NCBI GenBank assembly: GCA_963767285.1 | Contig: CAVYDJ010000001.1 | Span: 248,001 to 312,000 of the forward strand | Source: WHSW01 sp963767285 | Lineage (GTDB): Bacteria; Actinomycetota; Thermoleophilia; Solirubrobacterales; 70-9 | Length of the DNA stretch: 64,000 nucleotides | Reading direction: 5' to 3' | In this document: one piece after another, positions 34,113-41,530 of the stretch | Numbering within the stretch: the stretch's first letter is position 1 | How the letters are laid out: each line of letters begins with the position of its first letter | Made by a program: the position numbers and the translations under genes | Notes under the pieces: generated by a model | Told to the model about the DNA's origin: nothing | Databases searched by the model: none | Seen by the model: only the letters and a program-made list of their open reading frames with translations

Positions 34113-36923
34113 ATGAGCGATTCCTTCTCCGCAAAGTCGACGCTGTCGGTCTCGGGACGCGAGTACGAGGTCTTTCGCCTCGACTCTTTGCAGGAGAAGT
34201 TCGACGTCGCCCGGCTTCCCTATTCGCTGAAGGTTCTGCTCGAGAACGCGCTGCGGCTCGAGGACGGCGACTCGGTGACGGAAATGGACGTCGAGGCGAT
34301 CGCGTCCTGGGACGCGAACGCCGAACCCTCGGAGGAGATCCCCTTCCAGCCGGCCCGGGTCCTGATGCAGGACTTCACCGGGGTCCCCGCGATCGTCGAC
34401 CTGGCGGCGATGCGCGACGCGATCGACGACCTCGGCTCCGATCCGTCGAAGATCAACCCGCTCGTTCCCGTCGACCTGGTGATCGACCACTCCGTGCAGG
34501 TCGACGCGTTCGGCAACGCGCGCGCCTTCGACATCAACGCCGACCGCGACTACGAGCGCAACCGCGAGCGCTACGCGTTCCTGCGCTGGGGCCAGCAGGC
34601 GTTCGACAACTTCCGCGTCGTGCCGCCGGCGACCGGGATCTGCCACCAGGTCAACCTCGAGTACCTGAGCCAGGTCGTCTTCAGCCGCGAGCGCGACGGC
34701 GTCACCCAGGCCTATCCCGACACGCTCGTCGGCACGGATTCGCACACGACGATGGTCAACGGCCTCGGCGTGCTCGGCTGGGGCGTTGGCGGGATCGAGG
34801 CCGAGGCCGCGATGCTCGGCCAGCCGATCTCGATGCTGCTGCCGCAGGTGATCGGGTTCAAGCTCGACGGCGAACTGCCCGAGGGCGCGACCGCCACCGA
34901 CCTCGTCCTGACCGTGACCGAGATGCTGCGCGAACGCGGCGTGGTCTCGAAGTTCGTCGAGTTCTTCGGCCCCGGCATGCACACGCTCGGGCTCGCCGAC
35001 CGGGCGACGATCGGGAACATGTCACCCGAGTTCGGCTCGACCTGCGCGATCTTCCCGGTCGACCGCGAGACGCTCCGCTACATGGAGTTCACCGGCCGCC
35101 CGACCGAGACGATCGAGCTCGTCGACGCCTACGCGCGCGAGCAGGGGATGTTCCACGACTCAGACTCCGAGGACCCGACCTTCTCCGACACCCTGGAGCT
35201 GGACCTCGGCAGCGTCGAGCCCTCGATCGCCGGCCCGAAGCGCCCGCAGGACCGAATCCCGCTGGCGAACGCGAAGGCGGCGTTTATCGAGTCGCTGGCC
35301 GAGTTCGACCCCAATGCCGCCAAGGCGCTGGGCAACAGCCGCGACGAGGCGATCGAGGAATCGTTCCCGGCCTCCGACCCGCCGGCCGAGGACCACGACG
35401 GCGAAGCGGGCCGGCCGCGCGTGTTCGAGCCGTCGCACGAGGGAGAGAGTCTGGCCGCGATCGCCGCGCACGAGGCCAGCCCGGTGATGGTTGAGCTCGA
35501 AGATGGAGGGGAGGTCGAGCTCGATCACGGTCGGGTGGTGATCGCCGCGATCACCAGCTGCACGAACACCTCCAACCCCTCGGTGATGATCGGCGCCGGC
35601 CTGCTCGCCCGCAAGGCGGTCGAGAAGGGACTGGCCCGCCCGCCGTGGGTGAAGACCTCGCTCGCCCCGGGCTCGACCGTGGTCACCGAGTACCTCAAGC
35701 GCGCCGGGCTCGACGAGTACCTCGACAAGCTCGGCTTCAACCTTGTCGGCTACGGCTGCACGACCTGCATCGGGAACTCCGGGCCACTCCCGGAGGAGAT
35801 CTCGGAGGCCGTGAACGAGAACGACCTCGTCGTCTGCGCGGTGCTTTCGGGCAATCGCAACTTCGAGGGCCGGATCAACCAGGACGTCCGCAACAACTAC
35901 CTCGCCTCGCCGCCCCTGTGCGTCGCGTACGCGCTCGCCGGGCGGATGGACATCGACCTGCTCAACGATCCGATCGGGGTGGACTCCGACGGCAACGAGG
36001 TCCATCTGGCCGAGATCTGGCCGAGCTCGGACGAGATCAAGGAGACGATCGAGGAGGCGGTCCGCCAGGAGATGTTCGAGAGCTCCTACGCGGACGTCTT
36101 CACCGGCGACGATCGCTGGCGCGATCTGGAGACGCCGGAGGGCGACCGTTACACGTGGCCGGATTCCACCTACGTCCGCAAGCCGTCGTTCTTCGAGGGG
36201 ATGGACCCCGAGCCGTCGGCGATCGAGCCGATCACCGGCGCGCGCGTGCTGGCGGTGCTCGGCGACAGCGTCACCACCGACCACATCTCACCGGCGGGGG
36301 CGATCAAGAAGGACTCGCCCGCGGGCAAGTGGCTGGTCGACAACGGGGTCGAGCCGCGCGACTTCAACTCTTACGGCTCGCGGCGCGGCAACCACGAGGT
36401 GATGATCCGCGGCACGTTCGCCAACGTCCGGCTGCGCAACAAGCTGGTCGAGAAGGAGGGCGGCTTCACCCGTCGCTTCCCCGACGGCGAGGAGACGACG
36501 ATCTACGAGGCGGCGATGGCCTACGCCGACGAGGGCGTGCCGCTGGTCGTGCTCGCCGGCAAGGAGTACGGCTCCGGCTCATCGCGCGACTGGGCGGCAA
36601 AGGGCACGGCGCTGCTCGGCGTCCGCGCCGTGATCGCTGAGAGCTTCGAGCGCATCCACCGCTCGAACCTGATCGGGATGGGGGTGCTGCCGCTGCAGCT
36701 GCCCGACGGCGAGACGGTGCAGTCGCTGGGCCTCGACGGCGAGGAGGTGTTCGAGGTCGGCGACCTGGAGAACGGCGAGGCGAAGGCGGTCGGCGTGACC
36801 GCCTCGCGCGACGGTTCCGACCCGGTCGAGTTCGAGGCCGCGGTGCGGCTCGACACCCCGAACGAGGTCCGCTATTTCCAGCATGGCGGCATCCTCCACC
36901 GCGTCCTACGCGACCTGAAATAG
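34113..36923 (+). CDS. acnA: Aconitate hydratase A
   Basis: 936 residues. Interconverts citrate and isocitrate through a 4Fe-4S cluster in the TCA cycle. The cluster cysteines are seen in AITSCTNTSNPSVM and YGCTTCIGNSGP. VGTDSHTTMVNGLGVLGWGVGG, GSSRDWAAKGTALLG and the swivel domain VTTDHISPAGAI are standard. Residues about 400-455 are an insertion relative to shorter enzymes, containing DEAIEESFPASDPPAEDHDG, an acidic loop. It is the only TCA-cycle hydratase in view; the 2-oxoglutarate dehydrogenase fusion lies 5 kb downstream on the other strand. Confidence 0.96.
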   Translation: MSDSFSAKSTLSVSGREYEVFRLDSLQEKFDVARLPYSLKVLLENALRLEDGDSVTEMDVEAIASWDANAEPSEEIPFQPARVLMQDFTGVPAIVDLAAMRDAIDDLGSDPSKINPLVPVDLVIDHSVQVDAFGNARAFDINADRDYERNRERYAFLRWGQQAFDNFRVVPPATGICHQVNLEYLSQVVFSRERDGVTQAYPDTLVGTDSHTTMVNGLGVLGWGVGGIEAEAAMLGQPISMLLPQVIGFKLDGELPEGATATDLVLTVTEMLRERGVVSKFVEFFGPGMHTLGLADRATIGNMSPEFGSTCAIFPVDRETLRYMEFTGRPTETIELVDAYAREQGMFHDSDSEDPTFSDTLELDLGSVEPSIAGPKRPQDRIPLANAKAAFIESLAEFDPNAAKALGNSRDEAIEESFPASDPPAEDHDGEAGRPRVFEPSHEGESLAAIAAHEASPVMVELEDGGEVELDHGRVVIAAITSCTNTSNPSVMIGAGLLARKAVEKGLARPPWVKTSLAPGSTVVTEYLKRAGLDEYLDKLGFNLVGYGCTTCIGNSGPLPEEISEAVNENDLVVCAVLSGNRNFEGRINQDVRNNYLASPPLCVAYALAGRMDIDLLNDPIGVDSDGNEVHLAEIWPSSDEIKETIEEAVRQEMFESSYADVFTGDDRWRDLETPEGDRYTWPDSTYVRKPSFFEGMDPEPSAIEPITGARVLAVLGDSVTTDHISPAGAIKKDSPAGKWLVDNGVEPRDFNSYGSRRGNHEVMIRGTFANVRLRNKLVEKEGGFTRRFPDGEETTIYEAAMAYADEGVPLVVLAGKEYGSGSSRDWAAKGTALLGVRAVIAESFERIHRSNLIGMGVLPLQLPDGETVQSLGLDGEEVFEVGDLENGEAKAVGVTASRDGSDPVEFEAAVRLDTPNEVRYFQHGGILHRVLRDLK

Positions 36924-36974
36924 GGGAGACACCGAGAAAGGCTTGAACATCAGGCCGAACGCGCAGGTCATGGG

Positions 36975-37004
36975 TTGACACGCGGTTATGAGATGGGTCA
37001 TGAT
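36975..37004 (+). promoter_or_regulatory. Promoter within the post-aconitase intergenic region
   Basis: A perfect TTGACA (36975-36980) and CATGAT (36999-37004) are separated by 18 bases. No convincing protein-coding frame follows, so the transcript would be non-coding. Predicted start near 37011. Confidence 0.45.
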
Positions 37005-37008
37005 GGGC

Positions 37009-37231
37009 ATGTCCCGGCGGGAGGGAATCTCACTTCAAATACGTCGTCCCCGGCCAGTCCCGCCTCCGGGGACGATCGCGTCGGCATCCCTCCCTGGCTA
37101 CCGACGCGCTGGCGGTGGCGAGGGCCGTGTGGACCCCCTGCCTCCCGCGGCCCCGCCCCGCCAACTACTTCAGGGCTTCGAGCCCACCGCCCGTTTAGTC
37201 CTCGCGAGCAGGGCCTTCGTGGCCCTGTTTT
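37009..37231 (+). ncRNA. Candidate structured non-coding RNA
   Basis: About 220 bases between a promoter and a terminator. Hairpin 1: TCGTCCCCGG/CCGGGGACGA, 10 perfect pairs, 12-base loop (37044-37075). Hairpin 2: CGCGTCGG/CCGACGCG, 8 pairs (37077-37108). The loop of hairpin 2 contains CCCTCCC (37088-37094), complementary to GGGAGGG at 37019-37025, so a pseudoknot is possible. A long-range stem pairs GGCGGTGG (37111-37118) with CCACCGCC (37184-37191). It does not match tmRNA, RNase P or SRP RNA motifs that I know. The rest of the 328-base gene-free stretch (36924-36974) shows nothing. Confidence 0.45.
37209..37231 (+). terminator. Intrinsic terminator
   Basis: CAGGGCC-TTCGT-GGCCCTG followed by TTTT: a 7-base-pair GC-rich stem with a short T-run. 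It would end the candidate RNA and any aconitase read-through. Confidence 0.7.
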
Positions 37232-37251
37232 CGACTCCCAGCCGAGGGTAA

Positions 37252-37671
37252 CTACTCCTTGGGGCGGGCCGCGTGACCCCCTTCGCGGTCCCGCCCCTTA
37301 ACTCTCTCCGGTTCTGGCGGCGGTCTCTTGCCCTCGATGTGGTGGATCGCGAGCACGCTGCCGACCGGACCGACCGGCGTCAGCGTCGCCGCGAGCAGCG
37401 TGTAGGGCGCCTCGTGACGCAGGACCGCCGCCCAGATCAGCGCCGCGAGGGCGAGGAAGCCGAGCCCGTGGGCCAGCCCGAGAACCGAGGTCGGACCGTG
37501 GAGCCCGGGCGCCAGCCAGACCACGATCAGAGCCGCGAAGAGCGCCAGCTCGACGTATGAGGCGACCTTCACCCAGCCGAACATGGGACCGGGAACGGGG
37601 GTTCGAAGGACCGAATTACCGCCTCCCGCCTCCTCGGCTTCGCCTGCGGCGGTGTTCGGGTTTGGCGCCAT
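37252..37671 (-). CDS. DUF3817 family membrane protein
   Basis: 139 residues from ATG 37671. After a Gly/Glu-rich N-terminus, three hydrophobic segments follow: FGWVKVASYVELALFAALIV, VLGLAHGLGFLALAALIW and TLLAATLTPVGPVGSVLAIH. The LGLAHG(L/I)...(L)..(A/T)L.P.GP pattern is that of DUF3817, an uncharacterised integral-membrane family. The C-terminus is a charged tail (GKRPPPEPERVKGRDREGG). It converges on the aconitase/RNA region and is divergent from the zinc-ribbon gene. Confidence 0.75.
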   Translation of the reverse strand: MAPNPNTAAGEAEEAGGGNSVLRTPVPGPMFGWVKVASYVELALFAALIVVWLAPGLHGPTSVLGLAHGLGFLALAALIWAAVLRHEAPYTLLAATLTPVGPVGSVLAIHHIEGKRPPPEPERVKGRDREGGHAARPKE

Positions 37672-37753
37672 GCGCCCGAGCGTACAAGCGGCGCTGCGCA
37701 TGTTTGGACCCCGGTCCATGGGCGGACGGCCGGCGCCGCGCGAACATGCACCC

Positions 37754-37963
37754 ATGACCGATACGACCAGCACAACAACCGGACGGGCGCTGCGTGACCC
37801 GGCCGCCGTCGTCCGCGAGGCGCGGCGCATGGTCGGGCTGGAGCGCCACTACCACTGCTCCTCCTGCGGGGGCGAGCACCAGTCCTGGACGCGGATGCGC
37901 TCCTGCCCGGACTGCGGCCACGCATACGTCGCCGCGGTGATCCGCCGGGCCGCATTCGCCTAG
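37754..37963 (+). CDS. Small zinc-ribbon protein
   Basis: 69 residues. A Thr-rich N-terminus and a short helix (AAVVREARRMVGLERH) precede CSSCGGEHQSW and CPDCGHAYVAAV, a Cys4 zinc ribbon. Too short for an enzyme; nucleic-acid or protein binding is possible. ATG at 37754, 82 bases from the divergent DUF3817 gene. Confidence 0.65.
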   Translation: MTDTTSTTTGRALRDPAAVVREARRMVGLERHYHCSSCGGEHQSWTRMRSCPDCGHAYVAAVIRRAAFA

Positions 37964-38005
37964 TACGCGACTTGCGCCCGGCCGCCCGGGCGTCACAATT
38001 GGAGC

Positions 38006-39550
38006 ATGCGCCGCAGGGGGGCCTTGCTGCTCGGACTCGTGATCGCCGCCGTCGCGCCCGCGGCGCCGGACGCATCGGCCGCGACCCTGCAGCCGGTCGG
38101 CTCGTTCAGCAGTCCGATCTTCGTCACCTCCGAGCCGGGCAATCCCAACCGCCTGCTCGTGGTGGAGAAGGGCGGCGTGATTCAGGCGAGCGAGAACGGC
38201 GTGGTCAGCCCGTACCTCGACATCCACGCGATGGTTTCGACGAACGGCGAGCGCGGCCTGCTGTCGGTGGCCCTCTCGCCCGATTACGCGGCCACCGGGC
38301 TCCTTTACGTCTTCTACACGGCGACCGACGGCAACCTGCAGATCGACGAGTACACCGCCGCCTCGGGCTCGGTCTCCGTCGCAACCCGGCGCCCGGTCCT
38401 GACGATCCCCCGCGACCCCTGCTGCTCGAACCACAACGGCGGCCAGCTGCAGTTCGGACCCGATCGGCTCCTCTACATCGCAACCGGGGACGGCGGCACC
38501 GGGGGCGCGAACGCCGCGAACCTGAACAGCATGCAGGGCAAGATCCTGCGCATCGATCCGCGGCAGGCGGCGACCGGCCCGTACACGGTCCCGGGCACCA
38601 ACCCGTACGTCGGCGCGGCGGGTCTGGATGAGATCTGGAGCGCCGGCCTGCGCAATCCGTGGCGCTTCTCGTTCGACCGCCTCAACGGGGACCTGACGAT
38701 TGCCGACGTCGGTCAGACTCGCTGGGAGGAGGTCAACTACGAGCCCGCACCGAACGGCGGCCGCGCGGACGATTTCGGCTGGAACCGCTGCGAGGCTCAG
38801 TTCCTGCCCGGCACCAGCACCCTGTGCACCGCCTCCGGGGTGACCGCGCCGGTCTATTCCTACGAGCACAGCGGCGGCACGTGCGCGATCACCGGCGGCT
38901 ACGTCGTCCGCGACCCCAGCCTTGGCGACCTCTACGGCCGCTACCTGTTCGCCGACCTCTGCACCGGGCAGGTGAGCTCCGTGCAGCTCGGCCTGCCCGC
39001 GGCCTCGGGCGCACGGGCCGAGCCGTTCACGGTCTCGCAGCCGTCGTCGTTCGGCGAGGACTCCTGCGGGCGGGTCTACCTCGCGTCGCTCGGGACCGGC
39101 ACCGTCTACCGGTTCGCCGGGGCCACGCCGGCCACCTGCCCGCCCGTCGACCCCGGTCCCGTCGACCCCGGCCCGGTCGACCCGGGCCCGACGGACCCCG
39201 GCCCCGCCGACCCGGGCCCCGTGGATCCGGGCCCAGCCGATCCGACCCCCGCCGACCCGGAGCCACCGACCTGCCGGGGCGAGCTCGTCACCCGCGCCGC
39301 GCTTCCGACCGGCCGGCGGTTGGTCGGGACCGCAGCCAGGGACGTGATCGCCGGCAGCGATGCCGCCGATCGGATCATCGGCCACGGCGGCGGCGACATC
39401 GTCTGCGCCGGCGGCGGCGACGACGTCGTCAGGGGTGGCGGCGGCGCCGACGAGCTGCACGGTGGCGTGGGGGACGACGAGCTGCGCGGCGGTGACGGGG
39501 ACGACACGTGCCGGGGCGGGCTCGGGGAGGACGAGCTCGAGTCCTGCTGA
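38006..39550 (+). CDS. Secreted PQQ-type sugar dehydrogenase with RTX calcium-binding tail
   Basis: 514 residues: signal peptide (RRRGALLLGLVIAAVAPAAP), then a six-bladed glucose/sorbosone dehydrogenase (GSDH) propeller (about 30-370). The family motifs are visible: GERGLLSVALSPDYA, SNHNGGQLQFGPDRLLYIAT with the catalytic-type His, EIWSAGLRNPWRFSFDR and ADVGQTRWEEVNY. A proline-rich linker of DPGP repeats (about 381-420) joins a C-terminal block of GGGGADELHGGVGDDELRGG nonapeptides, the RTX/hemolysin calcium-binding motif. Expected to oxidise sugars outside the membrane if PQQ is available; PQQ genes are not in the window. A paralogue follows directly. Confidence 0.87.
   Translation: MRRRGALLLGLVIAAVAPAAPDASAATLQPVGSFSSPIFVTSEPGNPNRLLVVEKGGVIQASENGVVSPYLDIHAMVSTNGERGLLSVALSPDYAATGLLYVFYTATDGNLQIDEYTAASGSVSVATRRPVLTIPRDPCCSNHNGGQLQFGPDRLLYIATGDGGTGGANAANLNSMQGKILRIDPRQAATGPYTVPGTNPYVGAAGLDEIWSAGLRNPWRFSFDRLNGDLTIADVGQTRWEEVNYEPAPNGGRADDFGWNRCEAQFLPGTSTLCTASGVTAPVYSYEHSGGTCAITGGYVVRDPSLGDLYGRYLFADLCTGQVSSVQLGLPAASGARAEPFTVSQPSSFGEDSCGRVYLASLGTGTVYRFAGATPATCPPVDPGPVDPGPVDPGPTDPGPADPGPVDPGPADPTPADPEPPTCRGELVTRAALPTGRRLVGTAARDVIAGSDAADRIIGHGGGDIVCAGGGDDVVRGGGGADELHGGVGDDELRGGDGDDTCRGGLGEDELESC
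39146..39265 (+). repeat. DPGP coding repeat linker
   Basis: Eight near-identical 15-base units encode (V/T/A)DPGP, becoming ADPTP and ADPEP at the end. Codon choice varies between units, so the repeat is maintained at protein level as well as DNA level. A rigid or flexible spacer between propeller and RTX tail is likely. Confidence 0.8.
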
Positions 39551-39598
39551 CGCCGTGCTGATTCAAGCCGCCCCCGACAACTGCCGACGAACTTGAGT

Positions 39599-41245
39599 GT
39601 GCGCCGCAGGGGAGCAATCGTCATCACGCTCGCGCTCGTATTCGCGGGGTTGGCCGGGCCTGCCCGCGCGGCGGTGAGCCTGCAGTCGATCGGCAACTTC
39701 AGCTCGCCGGTCTTCGTGACGTCGGACCCCACGAATCCCGACCGGGTGTTCGTCGTCGAGAAGGACGGGGTGATCATGGCGTCGGCCAACGGCGTCGAAA
39801 GCACTTTCCTCGACCTCAACGGCAACCACCAGCAAAACCCCGCCCTCGACTTCGTCTCGGCCTGCAGCGAGCGCGGCCTGCTCTCGATGGCGTTTCCGCC
39901 CGACTACGCGACCACTGGCTACCTCTACGTCCTCTACAACCGCAGCGCCAATCCGGATTCGGCGCTCGAAGGGGACATCCAGATCGATGAGTTCCAGACC
40001 GTGAACGGCGCGGTGTCGCTGGCGAGCCAACGGCGCGTCCTGACGATCCCCCACCCACCGAGTTGTCAGCACAACGGCGGTCAGATGCAGTTCGGGCCCG
40101 ATGGCTACCTCTACATCTCCACCGGGGACGGCTACGACTACGGCGCTTCCCAGGACCTGGAAGACCTTCTCGGCAAGGTATTGCGGATTTCGCCGCGCCC
40201 GGGGAGCGGCGCGCAGTACACGAGCCCGGCGACCAACCCGTTCGTCGGCGTGCCCGGCGACAACGAAATCTGGAGCTACGGCGTGCGCAACCCGTGGCGC
40301 TTCTCGTTCGATCGTTTGACCGGCGCCCTCCTCCTCGGGGACGTGGGAGATCACAACTGGGAAGAGCTCAACTACGACCCCGCCCCGAACGCCGGCCGGG
40401 GGGTCAACTTCGGCTGGTCCCGGTGTGAGGGCCTCGAGATCTACAGCCCGTCCGATCCCTTTACTCACACCGGGAGTCCGTGCGACCTCGTCGGCGCCAG
40501 GTCACCGGCGTACACGTTCCCGCATACGAACGACACTCCCTATGGGGCCTCCCGCTGCGCGATCACCGGCGGCTACGTAGCTCGCGACCAGAGCCTGGGA
40601 GCTCTCTACGGCCGCTACCTGTTCGCCGACCTCTGCACCGGGCAGGTCTACTCCGCCGCGCTGGCCACACCGACGATCACCGACGTCTGCCCGGAGCCGA
40701 TCACGGTGCCGACGCCATCGACGTTCGGTCAGGACGCGAGCGGACGGCTGTACATAGCCGACCTGAACGGCGCGGTGTCCCGCATCGTCGGAGAGGCTCC
40801 GGCGCCGTGCGGCGCGCCGCCTCCTCCCGGGCCCGATCCCGGACCCGATCCGGGCGGGACGACCGGCGGTGGCACGACGGGCGGCGAAACGACGACGGGC
40901 GGCGACACGACCACGCCGAGCGACGAGGGCACCGACCCGGGCGCCGGTGACCTACCCGGCTCCAGATGTGCCGGCAAGTTTGTGACCCAGGCGGTCCCGC
41001 AGGCGGGCGGCCGTGTGATCGGAACCGCCGGCGCGGACGTGATCCTCGGCAGCGCCGAGGACGATCAGATCTCCGGGGGCGGGGGCGCCGACCTGATCTG
41101 CTCCGGCGACGGCGACGACTCGGTCAAGGGTGGCGGCGGCGCCGACAACCTGCAGGGCGGCCCGGGCGCGGACGGCCTCAACGGCGGGGGCGGCAGCGAC
41201 CGCTGCAAGGGCGGCCCCGGCAAGGACAAGCTCAAGTCCTGCTGA
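39599..41245 (+). CDS. Secreted PQQ-type sugar dehydrogenase with RTX tail (paralogue)
   Basis: 548 residues from GTG 39599 (MRRRGAIVITLALVFAGLAG), matching the start of its upstream paralogue; a TTG two codons earlier is also open. Motifs: ERGLLSMAFPPDYA, CQHNGGQMQFGPDGYLYIST, EIWSYGVRNPWRFSFDR and LGDVGDHNWEELNYDPAPN. The linker differs (PPGPDPGPDPGG then TTGGGTTGGETTTGG). The RTX block is GGGGADLICSGDGDDSVKGG, ending in KDKLKSC. Both proteins end in an xSC tail. Extra cysteine-containing insertions (FVSACSERG, VGARSPAYTF region) distinguish it. The tandem duplication lies 48 bases from stop to start. Confidence 0.87.
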   Translation: MRRRGAIVITLALVFAGLAGPARAAVSLQSIGNFSSPVFVTSDPTNPDRVFVVEKDGVIMASANGVESTFLDLNGNHQQNPALDFVSACSERGLLSMAFPPDYATTGYLYVLYNRSANPDSALEGDIQIDEFQTVNGAVSLASQRRVLTIPHPPSCQHNGGQMQFGPDGYLYISTGDGYDYGASQDLEDLLGKVLRISPRPGSGAQYTSPATNPFVGVPGDNEIWSYGVRNPWRFSFDRLTGALLLGDVGDHNWEELNYDPAPNAGRGVNFGWSRCEGLEIYSPSDPFTHTGSPCDLVGARSPAYTFPHTNDTPYGASRCAITGGYVARDQSLGALYGRYLFADLCTGQVYSAALATPTITDVCPEPITVPTPSTFGQDASGRLYIADLNGAVSRIVGEAPAPCGAPPPPGPDPGPDPGGTTGGGTTGGETTTGGDTTTPSDEGTDPGAGDLPGSRCAGKFVTQAVPQAGGRVIGTAGADVILGSAEDDQISGGGGADLICSGDGDDSVKGGGGADNLQGGPGADGLNGGGGSDRCKGGPGKDKLKSC

Positions 41246-41408
41246 GTCTGTCGCGGATCCACGCGACGACCGCACCGGCCTCGTTTAGGACCCGGTTCGC
41301 CGAGAACCGCTGAACATTCAGCCCGAGCGCCTCCACCTCCACGTCCTTGCGCCGGTCGCGCTCGAAGGCCGTCGGCGACGAGTGCGTCGCTTCGGGCGGC
41401 GTCCAGGA
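41232..41408 (-). pseudogene. DUF559 endonuclease-domain remnant
   Basis: Reading the minus strand from about 41408 to the TGA at 41232 gives SWTPPEATHSSPTAFERDRR, then KDVEVEALGLNVQRFSANRV and AWIRDRLSR. This is the C-terminal half of a DUF559 (Vsr-like endonuclease fold) domain, with the typical THSS..AFERDR and ALG..V.RF motifs. No start codon or N-terminal half is present upstream. The remnant overlaps the 3' end of the sugar dehydrogenase. The rest of the gap to 41530 shows nothing clear. Confidence 0.6.
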
Positions 41409-41530
41409 GGGCCCGGAGGGGGCGAGCGCCGCGGGGGGTTTCCCGGTGGGCCAGCGCCGAGCGATGGACGACGATGCGGCTTCGCCCCCTTCTTACCCCT
41501 TGCTGACGCGTCGGGGTTGTTCGCCCGGAG

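Noticed and set aside
36988..37251. An 87-codon frame over the candidate RNA
   Set aside because: Arg/Pro-rich, no domain-like pattern and a poor start; RNA secondary structure explains the region better.
39146..39265. DPGP tandem repeat considered as a transposon or recombination scar
   Set aside because: It stays in frame with a periodic peptide typical of linkers, and no inverted ends or target duplications are visible.
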